A stretch of 29,074 nucleotides of DNA from a virus. The DNA lies in the IMG/VR virus record IMGVR_UViG_3300002137_000064, positions 1-29,074 of that record. One strand, given 5' to 3'. The notes below the pieces were generated by a model that saw only the letters and a list, made by a program, of their open reading frames with translations, did not search any database and had not been told where the DNA came from. Shown piece by piece: positions 13,873 to 20,142 of the stretch. The position numbers and the translations under genes were made by a program. Position 1 is the first letter of the stretch. Each line of letters begins with the position of its first letter.

Positions 13873-13901
13873 TTGACAAGGTAGTCAAAGTGTCGTATAA
13901 T
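13873..13901 (+). promoter_or_regulatory. sigma70 promoter for the GIY-YIG-like gene
   Basis: TTGACA-17-TATAAT. Only six bases separate the -10 box from the ATG, so the predicted start of transcription is the start codon itself. Confidence 0.85.
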
Positions 13902-13907
13902 ACTAGC

Positions 13908-14246
13908 ATGGACACAAAAAACACACCCCGCAAGAAACGTGCAGATCGCAATCATATCATATATGAGCTGCGTGTTGCTGGTGGCAACTACATTGGTGTC
14001 ACTGCAAAGACCTGCACTACAGTGAACAAGTCAGTGCTTGCTCGTGCTGCCAAGCACTTCTATCGTGCAAAGACAGAAGGCAAGAACTGGTTGTTGTGTG
14101 CTGCACTGCGCACACTCAGCGACAAGAGCGAGATCGAAGTACTAGTACACGGCATCGTCCGCGGCAAGGCTGAGGCTCATCGGCGTGAAGTTGAGCTGCG
14201 CAGACAGTTGTGCCCTACACTTAACACAGACACAAGAGGAGATTGA
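13908..14246 (+). CDS. GIY-YIG-like nuclease-fold protein
   Basis: 112 aa. HIIYELRVAGGNYIGVTA corresponds to the GIY...YIG strands, followed by LARAAKHFYRAKTEGKNWLLCAALR in place of the Arg/His helix and a conserved REVELRRQLCPTLNTD end, where the Glu of the REVE segment may be the metal ligand. A longer frame from 13743 crosses the tRNA-operon terminator and promoter and is rejected. The start at 13908 would make a leaderless mRNA. It is 1 base from the next gene. A nuclease role is likely, but the exact catalytic residues are not proven. Confidence 0.7.
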   Translation: MDTKNTPRKKRADRNHIIYELRVAGGNYIGVTAKTCTTVNKSVLARAAKHFYRAKTEGKNWLLCAALRTLSDKSEIEVLVHGIVRGKAEAHRREVELRRQLCPTLNTDTRGD

Positions 14247-14247
14247 T

Positions 14248-14529
14248 ATGAAACAAGATTACACACTGTACATCTACAAGGCAGACCGTCGTAAGAAGAC
14301 AGGCGAGCGACTGTTCTCTACTACTGTATGGACTGGGCAGGACGACAACGGTATGCGTCGCACTGTGGCAGATCTGTTTGATCCTTATCCTCCCAGCAAG
14401 GGCTACCGCTTTGAATGGTTCCCCTCAATGAAGACTGTGAAGAACTTGATGACGGGCAAAGATGTAGAGATAGCACATGACACACCCCGTAGCTGTGATC
14501 CATCTAGCGAACTCTACTGGAGCATGTAG
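14248..14529 (+). CDS. unknown small protein
   Basis: 93 aa (MKQDYTLYIYKADRRKKTGERLFSTTVWTG...DPYPPSKGYRFEWFPSMKTVKNLMTG), mixed strand/helix, basic N-terminal half. GAGGAG lies 7 bases before the ATG, which rules out the earlier ATG at 14185. It is co-transcribed with the GIY-YIG-like gene. No family is recognised. Confidence 0.7.
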   Translation: MKQDYTLYIYKADRRKKTGERLFSTTVWTGQDDNGMRRTVADLFDPYPPSKGYRFEWFPSMKTVKNLMTGKDVEIAHDTPRSCDPSSELYWSM

Positions 14530-14536
14530 ATTTTGG

Positions 14537-14565
14537 TTGACAGTGCTGCTGCACTGTGCTATAAT
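14537..14565 (+). promoter_or_regulatory. sigma70 promoter with spacer palindrome
   Basis: TTGACA-17-TATAAT. The spacer contains CAGTGC-TGCT-GCACTG, a perfect 6-bp inverted repeat (14541-14556). Confidence 0.9.
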
Positions 14566-14594
14566 ATACACTTACAAACGTTAAGGAGCGAACC

Positions 14595-14951
14595 ATGCGT
14601 GACTATGAAACACTACTAGAAGAGCAACGCGGTCCCTACACTGTGGTAGTGGACAAGACCTGGGAAGACATTAACCCACGTGACTGCTTTGAAGCAGAGG
14701 ATGCAGACGAGATCTGTCGCAAGATCGACAACGGCACCTACGATTGGTTCATGCTGCGTGTACGTGTACAGTTTGAAGGCTACGAGCTGGCCGCGGAGTA
14801 CTTGGGCGGATGCTGCTACCAGCGCCCAGAAGAAGTGTTAACAGATGGTACCGCGGAGGACATCATCGAGCAGGCCATCGAGGGCGCTCGCAAAGAAACC
14901 CTAAAGCTCACAGGGTCTTTAAACAAATTGGTTGACACCTGTGCATTTTGA
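14595..14951 (+). CDS. unknown acidic protein
   Basis: 118 aa, pI clearly acidic, one domain (YTVVVDKTWEDINPRDCFEAEDADEICRKIDNGTYDWFMLRVRVQFEGYELAAEYLGGCCY). AAGGAGCGA precedes the start. The last residues NKLVDTCAF are encoded by the -35 box and spacer of the next promoter. Related small acidic proteins are frequent in marine phages; the function is unknown. Confidence 0.75.
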   Translation: MRDYETLLEEQRGPYTVVVDKTWEDINPRDCFEAEDADEICRKIDNGTYDWFMLRVRVQFEGYELAAEYLGGCCYQRPEEVLTDGTAEDIIEQAIEGARKETLKLTGSLNKLVDTCAF

Positions 14952-14960
14952 GCATATAAT
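14932..14960 (+). promoter_or_regulatory. sigma70 promoter inside the end of the previous gene
   Basis: TTGACA-17-TATAAT. The preceding gene's stop codon (14949-14951) lies within the spacer. Confidence 0.88.
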
Positions 14961-14988
14961 TAATGCTTAAACACACACAGGAGCTAGT

Positions 14989-15243
14989 ATGCAAAACGCA
15001 AACGCATTTAACACACAAGCAAAAGCAAAACTCGTATACAACAAAGACAAAGAGACTTATACTATTGTCTGCGCTTTTAACGTCACAGAAACAAACGACA
15101 ACGGCACGTACAAGTTTCCTCCTCGCAAAAAATGCGACTTTGTCAGCGGCGAGTTTGTGTACAACACGCTGCAAGCAGACCTCAAGCGCATTGTAGAGAC
15201 TGCTAAAAAACTGTTGCGCACAAACAACATTAAGTTTGTGTAA
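14989..15243 (+). CDS. unknown small basic protein
   Basis: 84 aa (MQNANAFNTQAKAKLVYNKDKETYTIVCAFNVTETNDNGTYKFPPRKKCDF...), strand-rich, net positive, with a C-terminal helix DLKRIVETAKKLL. AGGAGC lies before the ATG. Single-gene unit between two standard promoters. No family is recognised. Confidence 0.7.
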   Translation: MQNANAFNTQAKAKLVYNKDKETYTIVCAFNVTETNDNGTYKFPPRKKCDFVSGEFVYNTLQADLKRIVETAKKLLRTNNIKFV

Positions 15244-15246
15244 TTT

Positions 15247-15275
15247 AAAATGAGGGGTTGACAGCTCCTCATTTT
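15247..15275 (+). terminator. hairpin enclosing the next -35 box
   Basis: AAAATGAGG (15247-15255) and CCTCATTTT (15267-15275) are perfect 9-bp complements; the -35 TTGACA lies in the loop. It could end transcription of the upstream gene while the DNA serves as promoter for the next. Confidence 0.6.
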
Positions 15276-15286
15276 GGACATATAAT
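15258..15286 (+). promoter_or_regulatory. sigma70 promoter
   Basis: TTGACA-17-TATAAT with the AAACACATA leader. The -35 box is in the loop of a 9-bp inverted repeat. Confidence 0.9.
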
Positions 15287-15313
15287 AAACACATAGCAAC
15301 AAAGGAGCGAGCA

Positions 15314-15730
15314 ATGCAAAATATTACACACACAGAAGACGGCTACGAGCTGGAAATTATTGTAAACAAAATGTTTACAACATGCGGCGACGGCTACTGG
15401 AGCACAGTAGCTAAGGAAGTGTTTGTAGAGAGCATTAATATGTATATTAGTGCAGATAAAGAAGAAGGCTGCGATGGCGATTTGCAGGCTTACTTTACAG
15501 AGGAAACTTGGAATGACAGCTACGGCTTAATTTACACAGACAGCGCATTTTTAGCCTGTGTACACGCTGCACTTATTGCAGCAGGCATTAGCACTGAGGC
15601 AGCAGAGGACGTTGGCTACAGCGAGCAAGGCATGCAAGGCGATGACTATGTGAGCATGGACGCTTATGCGCTAGCAGACTATGTGCGAGCGGCTATGCAA
15701 AATACTGTAAAAGCGAGCATGGAAGCATAA
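15314..15730 (+). CDS. unknown acidic protein
   Basis: 138 aa, strongly acidic, helical (ISADKEEGCDGDLQAYFTEETWND... AALIAAGISTEAAEDVG... MDAYALADYVRAAMQNTVKASMEA). AAGGAGCGA precedes the start. Alone in its transcription unit. DNA-mimic or host-inhibitor roles are typical of such early acidic phage proteins, but that is only inference. Confidence 0.7.
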   Translation: MQNITHTEDGYELEIIVNKMFTTCGDGYWSTVAKEVFVESINMYISADKEEGCDGDLQAYFTEETWNDSYGLIYTDSAFLACVHAALIAAGISTEAAEDVGYSEQGMQGDDYVSMDAYALADYVRAAMQNTVKASMEA

Positions 15731-15734
15731 TTTA

Positions 15735-15762
15735 AAATTAGGGGTTGACAGCCCCGTAATTT
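15735..15762 (+). terminator. hairpin enclosing the next -35 box
   Basis: AAATTAGGGG and CCCC-G-TAATTT pair with one bulged G, with TTGACAG as the loop, the same design as at 15247 and 16278. Confidence 0.55.
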
Positions 15763-15773
15763 GAAGTTATAAT
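15745..15773 (+). promoter_or_regulatory. sigma70 promoter
   Basis: TTGACA-17-TATAAT with the AAACACATA leader. Confidence 0.9.
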
Positions 15774-15805
15774 AAACACATAAACAGCAAATAGGAGCGA
15801 ACACT

Positions 15806-16273
15806 ATGGCAACAAGATCAGCAATTGCAGTCAAGCACGGCGACCGGGTTAAAGCAGTATACTGCCACTGGGATGGCTATCTCAGCAACAACGGACGCAT
15901 CCTGCAGGAACATTACTCTAGTCCTAAAGCCAATCATCTAGTATCGCTGGGCGATGTCAGCAGCCTGCAAGCAGAGATTGGCGAGAAGCATGCCTTTAGT
16001 CGCTTGGACACAGACATGCCCGCAGAAGAATACGAAGCACTCTACGGCAACATGACTACGTTCTACGGACGTGATCGCGAAGAGACAGGCTGTGACTTTA
16101 AGAGCTTTGACGATGTTGCAGCCTTTGTAGATCACTATGAGGGTGCCGGCTGCGAGTACTTTTACCTGCACAACGGCACAGAGTGGCTTGTAAGCACAGG
16201 GCAGATGCAGAATGGCTTTCCTGTGTTTGAGTTGCTGTCAGTAGCACTAGAAACCCTAAAAGTTGAAGGGTAA
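15806..16273 (+). CDS. conserved phage protein, MATRSAIAVKHGD family
   Basis: 155 aa. The opening MATRSAIAVKHGDRVKAVYCHWDGYLSNNGRILQEHY is a pattern I recognise from many unrelated phage genomes, always at the N-terminus of about 140-180-aa proteins of unknown role. The rest includes EYFYLHNGTEWLV near the C-terminus. AGGAGCGA lies before the ATG. Single-gene unit. Soluble; no motif indicates catalysis. Confidence 0.8.
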   Translation: MATRSAIAVKHGDRVKAVYCHWDGYLSNNGRILQEHYSSPKANHLVSLGDVSSLQAEIGEKHAFSRLDTDMPAEEYEALYGNMTTFYGRDREETGCDFKSFDDVAAFVDHYEGAGCEYFYLHNGTEWLVSTGQMQNGFPVFELLSVALETLKVEG

Positions 16274-16277
16274 TGCA

Positions 16278-16302
16278 TTTAGGGGTTGACAAGACCCCTA
16301 AA
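16278..16302 (+). terminator. hairpin enclosing the next -35 box
   Basis: TTTAGGGG (16278-16285) and CCCCTAAA (16295-16302) are perfect 8-bp complements with TTGACAAGA in the loop. Confidence 0.6.
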
Positions 16303-16314
16303 GTGCGCTATAAT
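16286..16314 (+). promoter_or_regulatory. sigma70 promoter for the AAA ATPase gene
   Basis: TTGACA-17-TATAAT with the ATACACTTA leader. Confidence 0.9.
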
Positions 16315-16348
16315 ATACACTTACTAACAAACATTCATGGAGCGAAAC

Positions 16349-17461
16349 ATGCATATTACATTCACAGAAGGCTGGTACAATATACGCGGCAATGCCGTTA
16401 ACGTTGGTGGAATGAGCTTTGAGCTTGTTGAAGACTTCAAAGTAGGCAAAGATGGCGAAGGCTATGTCACAGTTGACGGCAGTTCGCAGGCAGGCTTTCC
16501 AGCTCGCAACATCCGTATCAAGTGTCGCCAGGGCGGTTATGTCACTGGTAGTTCCCAACTTAGTCGTATCCCTGAAGGAGTGAGCATGTTGAAAGCGTTG
16601 AAGCAGAGTGCAGATGCCAAGCACATGGATTTTACCCAAAACAAAGTAGCGGACGAAGCTGTAGCCGCAGAAACTGACGAAGCTATCATCGAGCGTACTA
16701 AGGCTCGCTTTGAAGTACTACGTGAAATGACCAAGGCTGTGAAAGCAGGCGATGTACGTGCTATGATCGTCACAGGCCCTCCAGGTGTAGGCAAGAGCTT
16801 TGGTGTTGAAGAAGTGCTGAGCAAAGACGATCTGTTCAACACACTAGGCGAACGCAAGCCTAAGTATGAGATCGTTAAAGGTGCTATGAGTGCCATTGGC
16901 TTGTACAGCAAGCTCTACGAGTACAGTGACAGCAAGAGCATCTTAGTGTTCGATGACTGTGACAGCATCTTGTTAGACGATGTATCGCTGAACATTCTCA
17001 AAGCGGCACTAGACACTAGCAAGAAGCGTACTATCAGCTGGAACACTGACAGCCGCATCCTGCGCTCAGAGGGCATTCCAGACAAGTTTGACTTCAAAGG
17101 CGGTGCTGTGTTCATCACTAACTTGAAGTTCGAGAACGTTCGCTCTAAGAAGTTGCAGGATCACTTGGCAGCACTAGAGTCACGCTGTCACTACATTGAC
17201 TTGAAGATGGATACAGAGCGTGAGAAAGTCCTGCGCATTGAGCAGATTGTGTTTAGCCCAGAAGCAGGACAGAACGGTATGCTTGACGACTACGACATCA
17301 GCGATGCAGCCAAACATGAAGTAGTAGACTTCATTAAAGAGAACAAGCGCTTGATGCGTGAGATCAGCTTGCGTACTGTATTGAAAGTGGCAGACTTGCG
17401 CAAGAGCTTCCCTAACAACTGGGTGAACATGGCTAAAGTCACTGTTATGAAAGGTGGATAA
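16349..17461 (+). CDS. AAA-family ATPase
   Basis: 370 aa. The N-terminal 80 residues form a strand-rich unknown domain. The AAA core has Walker A GPPGVGKS at 143-150, Walker B ILVFDDCD at 198-205, a sensor strand VFITN at 254-258 and a likely Arg finger near ESRCHYIDL. The start at 16349 is chosen because GGAGCGA lies just before it; the ATG at 16337 overlaps that ribosome site. An internal ATG at 16586 (Met80) also has an AAGGAG site, which would release the AAA part alone. A remodelling or replication/packaging helper role is possible; the family is widespread in T4-like marine phages. Confidence 0.85.
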   Translation: MHITFTEGWYNIRGNAVNVGGMSFELVEDFKVGKDGEGYVTVDGSSQAGFPARNIRIKCRQGGYVTGSSQLSRIPEGVSMLKALKQSADAKHMDFTQNKVADEAVAAETDEAIIERTKARFEVLREMTKAVKAGDVRAMIVTGPPGVGKSFGVEEVLSKDDLFNTLGERKPKYEIVKGAMSAIGLYSKLYEYSDSKSILVFDDCDSILLDDVSLNILKAALDTSKKRTISWNTDSRILRSEGIPDKFDFKGGAVFITNLKFENVRSKKLQDHLAALESRCHYIDLKMDTEREKVLRIEQIVFSPEAGQNGMLDDYDISDAAKHEVVDFIKENKRLMREISLRTVLKVADLRKSFPNNWVNMAKVTVMKGG

Positions 17462-17462
17462 T

Positions 17463-17648
17463 ATGTTTAAAGTCCTATTAGGTATTGCATTAATTGTAGG
17501 CCTGCTGTTGCTGGGCCCGTGGCTGGTCATATGGTCGTGGAACGTACTGTTCGGCACCTTGCATACTATCCAGTTTGGATTGAACTCGTGGCTGGCTGTG
17601 ATACTGTTGGGAACGTTCTTCCGTGCCAATGTAAACGTTAAAAAGTAA
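17463..17648 (+). CDS. small two-span membrane protein
   Basis: 61 aa. Hydrophobic segments at about 3-27 (VLLGIALIVGLLLLGPWLVIWSW) and 40-53 (LNSWLAVILLGTFF), with a basic C-terminus. GGTGG lies before the ATG, 1 base after the ATPase stop, so it is coupled to that gene. Similar tiny membrane proteins are common in marine T4-like phages. Function unknown. Confidence 0.7.
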   Translation: MFKVLLGIALIVGLLLLGPWLVIWSWNVLFGTLHTIQFGLNSWLAVILLGTFFRANVNVKK

Positions 17649-17665
17649 ATTGGTAAAATTAGTAG

Positions 17666-17694
17666 TTGACCTTATTAGGATAGGCTGCTATAAT
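17666..17694 (+). promoter_or_regulatory. sigma70 promoter for the winged-helix gene
   Basis: TTGACC-17-TATAAT, followed by a leader (GCTGA...TCAGC hairpin at about 17702-17724) and an AAAGGAAAC ribosome site rather than AGGAGCG. Confidence 0.85.
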
Positions 17695-17743
17695 TTAATA
17701 ATGCTGAAGAACAAATTATCAGCTTAACAAAAGGAAACTTAAC

Positions 17744-18016
17744 ATGAAACGATTCAATAAAGAAACAAAGACTTTCAAAGTCTTCACAGCACTATACAAC
17801 GGCGCCGCATTGACAGCAAGCAAAGCCAAGAACGACTTTGGCGTTGGCAACTTGTCAGCTGAAGTGTCACGCATCAAATCAAATGGCTACGCTGTCTACA
17901 GCACTAGCCGCAAAGCAGGCAATGGTGTGACTGTCACTGAATACGTAATGGGCAAGCCATCACGTGAGATCGTAGCCTTGGGTTATAAGGCAAAAGCATT
18001 AGGCATTACTCTGTAA
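17744..18016 (+). CDS. winged-helix/HTH DNA-binding protein
   Basis: 90 aa. The fold reads as helices FKVFTALYNG-AALTASKAKNDFGVGNLSAEVSRIKSNG, then a wing AVYSTSRKAGNGVTVTEYVMGKPSREIVALGYKA. The helix-turn-helix followed by a beta wing resembles small regulators in marine T4-like phages. Together with the 103-aa gene at 25523 it differs from its neighbours: both use an AAAGGAAAC-type ribosome site, have a strong terminator, and are followed by the same 21-nt element. A transcription regulator or abundant DNA-binding protein is likely; targets are unknown. Confidence 0.75.
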   Translation: MKRFNKETKTFKVFTALYNGAALTASKAKNDFGVGNLSAEVSRIKSNGYAVYSTSRKAGNGVTVTEYVMGKPSREIVALGYKAKALGITL

Positions 18017-18040
18017 TCGTTTAACCGGTATCAAACAGAC

Positions 18041-18061
18041 AAGCCGATTCGCTCCCGGGGC
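18041..18061 (+). repeat. 21-nt 3' untranslated element, copy 1
   Basis: AGCCGATTCGCTCCCGGGGC with one more A in front is identical to 25833-25853. It lies between the winged-helix stop and its terminator. Conservation outside coding sequence suggests an RNA or protein-binding element. Confidence 0.8.
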
Positions 18062-18073
18062 GTCACGTTTGGA

Positions 18074-18104
18074 GAGTGTGGTGTAAAAGCCACACTCTTT
18101 TTTT
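18074..18104 (+). terminator. strong intrinsic terminator
   Basis: GAGTGTGG-N8-CCACACTC is a perfect 8-bp stem followed by seven T. Confidence 0.93.
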
Positions 18105-18129
18105 ATGGCCGGCACTTCAATCTTTTCGG

Positions 18130-18158
18130 TTGACAGATTGGATACATAATGTTATAAT
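18130..18158 (+). promoter_or_regulatory. sigma70 promoter
   Basis: TTGACA-17-TATAAT preceded by AATCTTTTCGG, an upstream block shared with several promoters here. Confidence 0.9.
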
Positions 18159-18190
18159 AGTGGCATACAGTAAGAAACTAGGAGCGAACT

Positions 18191-18829
18191 ATGAACTTCA
18201 CAGCAGAGCAGGTTTGGGGTTTAGCGGTAGCAGCAGATCGTATCAACGGTGGCTACTTCAAAGAAGATGTCTACGTTATGGAGAACCAGTGTACCAAGCG
18301 AGTCACGCAGGCCAACAAGCTCATGCTCAAAGAGTGGTTGCGTGATGGTATGCTCACTGAAGCAACCGCAGAGGATATCACAAAGGGCCGTGAGGTTCGA
18401 CACTACTTCAACGGCTTCCTACTCAAAGAACTCAGCGGTCGTATCAACGACTTTGAGCGGCAAGCACTCAAGATCGCACAGCTGGAAGAGTTCACAGGCC
18501 GCAACCTACTAGAGTTTGCCATCGTAAGCTGTCTACCTGCTGCTATGCTACGTGAACAGAGCCGCAAAGAGCTAGACAGCGACATCCGTAATAGCACTCA
18601 GCTCACTGGCACTGTAGGCGATAAGATACAGGGCGAAGTAGAGATCATCAAGTGTCACTATTCGCAAGAATACAACAAATTCAGAATCACAGCGAAACTG
18701 GTTGACAGCTTCGTTGATTTCTGGTATAATAGTAAAATGGAAGCAGGAGATCGTATAACCATTAAGGCTAAGATCAAAAGCGTTCGTGGCAATAATACAA
18801 CACAATTGAACTATGTGAAAAAAGTTTAA
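18191..18829 (+). CDS. conserved phage protein with OB-like C-terminal domain
   Basis: 212 aa. The N-terminal helical part (1-140) has FTAEQVWGLAVAADRINGGYF and HYFNGFLLKELSGRINDFERQALKIA. The C-terminal 70 residues (VGDKIQGEVEIIKCHY...KFRITAKLVDSFVDFWYNSKMEAGDRITIKAKIKSVRGNNTTQLNYVKKV) look like a small OB barrel, as found in nucleic-acid-binding phage proteins. A full consensus promoter (18702-18730) lies inside the OB part, with an in-frame ATG exactly 7 bases after its -10 box. AGGAGCGA precedes the main start. Function unknown; nucleic-acid binding is inferred. Confidence 0.72.
   Translation: MNFTAEQVWGLAVAADRINGGYFKEDVYVMENQCTKRVTQANKLMLKEWLRDGMLTEATAEDITKGREVRHYFNGFLLKELSGRINDFERQALKIAQLEEFTGRNLLEFAIVSCLPAAMLREQSRKELDSDIRNSTQLTGTVGDKIQGEVEIIKCHYSQEYNKFRITAKLVDSFVDFWYNSKMEAGDRITIKAKIKSVRGNNTTQLNYVKKV
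18702..18730 (+). promoter_or_regulatory. promoter internal to the OB-like gene
   Basis: TTGACA-17-TATAAT inside the coding region. The in-frame ATG at 18737 is at the same distance from the -10 box as in the GIY-YIG-like gene, so a leaderless 30-codon product is possible. It may also be coincidence in the coding sequence. Confidence 0.5.
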
Positions 18830-18836
18830 AAAGTGG

Positions 18837-18865
18837 TTGACAGCTTAGCCAAAAGCTGTTATAAT
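18837..18865 (+). promoter_or_regulatory. sigma70 promoter for the MoxR gene
   Basis: TTGACA-17-TATAAT. ACAGCTT (18840-18846) and AAGCTGT (18853-18859) form a perfect inverted repeat in the spacer. Confidence 0.9.
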
Positions 18866-18910
18866 TATTACTTAAACAGCAAAATGTAATAACTGAGAAA
18901 GGTCTTTTAT

Positions 18911-19996
18911 ATGTCTAAGCAAGTTGATGTTTCCGTTCGCCAAGTAGGTCCAAAAGCCGCTAGCCGAGCAATTCGTAAAGCAATTCAAGTTCGCCGTCCT
19001 ACATTCCTGTGGGGCCCTCCAGGTATTGGTAAGTCCGATCTTGTTAAGCAGATTGGCGACAACGCAGGCCGCGAAGTCATTGACGTTCGCCTCGCTCTGT
19101 GGGAACCTACTGATATCAAAGGTATCCCTTATTACAACAGCGACCAGGGCAAGATGGTTTGGGCACCTCCTTCAGAGCTGCCTATGGACCCAGAGTCCAC
19201 AGCAATCATCTTCTTAGATGAGTTGAACTCCGCTCCTCCAGCTGTTCAAGCCGCGGCATACCAGCTGATCCTTAACCGTGCAGTAGGCACCTACAAACTG
19301 CCTAAAGGTGTTGACATTGTTGCCGCTGGCAATCGCGAAGGCGATCGTGGCGTCACTTACCGTATGCCTGCTCCGTTGGCTAACCGCTTCGTTCACTTGG
19401 AAATGAAAGTAGACTTCGATGACTGGCAGGACTGGGCTACGCTACACAAAGTCCACGCAGACGTGGTAGGTTATGTAGGCTTTGCCAAGCAGGACTTGTA
19501 CGACTTTGATCCAAAGAGTGCCAGCAAGAGCTTTGCTACTCCACGCTCTTGGAGCTTCGTATCAGACTTGTTGAGTGATGACGACACTGATACAGAGACT
19601 TTGGCTACGCTTATCGCGGGTGCCGTTGGTGATGGCTTGGCTAATAAGTTTATGGCTCACCGTAAGATCGCAGGCAAGCTGCCTAAAGCAGAAGACATCT
19701 TAGACGGCAAGGTCAAGGACTTGCAGGTTAAAGAAGTGTCAGCAATGTATTCATTGACAGTCTCCTTGTGCTACGAGTTGAAAGACCGTGCAGAGAAGAA
19801 GAGCAAGAACTGGGATACAATGGCAGACAACTTCTTTGCTTACATGATGGCGAACTTTCCAACAGAGCTCGTTGTGATGGGTGCTAAGACTGCTCTTACT
19901 AACTACGACTTGCCACTGGACGCTTCTAAGATGAAGAGCTTCGATGAGTTCCACAAGCGTTTTGGCAAGTATGTTTTGTCAGCAATGGAGAACTAG
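18911..19996 (+). CDS. MoxR-type AAA+ ATPase
   Basis: 361 aa. Walker A is WGPPGIGKS at 34-42; Walker B is AIIFLDELNSAPPAVQAAAYQLI with Asp103-Glu104; the pre-sensor segment IVAAGNREGDRGVTYRMPAPLANRFVH carries the MoxR sensor Asn and Arg finger. MoxR ATPases work with VWA-domain proteins to remodel or insert cofactors into target complexes. The matching VWA gene is next (20143). AGAAAGG precedes the start. Its own 3' region carries a hairpin also found after the VWA gene. The target complex in the infected cell is unknown. Confidence 0.92.
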   Translation: MSKQVDVSVRQVGPKAASRAIRKAIQVRRPTFLWGPPGIGKSDLVKQIGDNAGREVIDVRLALWEPTDIKGIPYYNSDQGKMVWAPPSELPMDPESTAIIFLDELNSAPPAVQAAAYQLILNRAVGTYKLPKGVDIVAAGNREGDRGVTYRMPAPLANRFVHLEMKVDFDDWQDWATLHKVHADVVGYVGFAKQDLYDFDPKSASKSFATPRSWSFVSDLLSDDDTDTETLATLIAGAVGDGLANKFMAHRKIAGKLPKAEDILDGKVKDLQVKEVSAMYSLTVSLCYELKDRAEKKSKNWDTMADNFFAYMMANFPTELVVMGAKTALTNYDLPLDASKMKSFDEFHKRFGKYVLSAMEN

Positions 19997-20003
19997 ACCC
20001 TCT

Positions 20004-20032
20004 ACGTTGCAGGGCAGGACTGTCTCAGCAGG
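20004..20032 (+). terminator. GC-rich hairpin after the MoxR gene
   Basis: GGGCAGG and CCTGCCC form a perfect 7-bp stem around a 15-nt loop. There is no strong T run, so it may be an RNA end-protection or processing hairpin instead. Confidence 0.45.
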
Positions 20033-20048
20033 GCCTGCCCACCCTATT

Positions 20049-20080
20049 GAAGTGCCAGAGGTGTTGCAGTAATACAACAA
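20049..20080 (+). ncRNA. 3' RNA element with GTAA-loop hairpin, copy A
   Basis: AAGTGCCAGAGG leads into TGTTGCA-GTAA-TACAACA. The same layout with AAGTGCCAGGGG and TGTGGCA-GAAA-TGCCACA occurs after the VWA gene. Stem changes are compensatory and both loops are GNRA. Confidence 0.6.
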
Positions 20081-20088
20081 AGCAGTGG

Positions 20089-20117
20089 TTGACAATCGGA
20101 TGCGTTGGTGCTATAAT
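20089..20117 (+). promoter_or_regulatory. sigma70 promoter for the VWA gene
   Basis: TTGACA-17-TATAAT with the ATATACATA leader. Confidence 0.9.
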
Positions 20118-20142
20118 ATATACATACTAAGGAGAGCGACAC

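Noticed and set aside
13743-13907. Upstream extension of the GIY-YIG-like frame
   Set aside because: It would run through the CTG/CAG hairpin, the tRNA-operon terminator and the promoter, with no ribosome site.
14908-15333. Long open frame on the minus strand (141 codons)
   Set aside because: It lies opposite well-supported plus-strand genes and two promoters, has no ribosome site, and its Cys/Phe/Val-rich composition is typical of a complement shadow.
16337-16348. Earlier ATG of the AAA ATPase gene (and likewise 25963 for the SH3-like gene)
   Set aside because: These ATGs overlap the GGAGCGA ribosome site that serves the next in-frame ATG, so they cannot use it.
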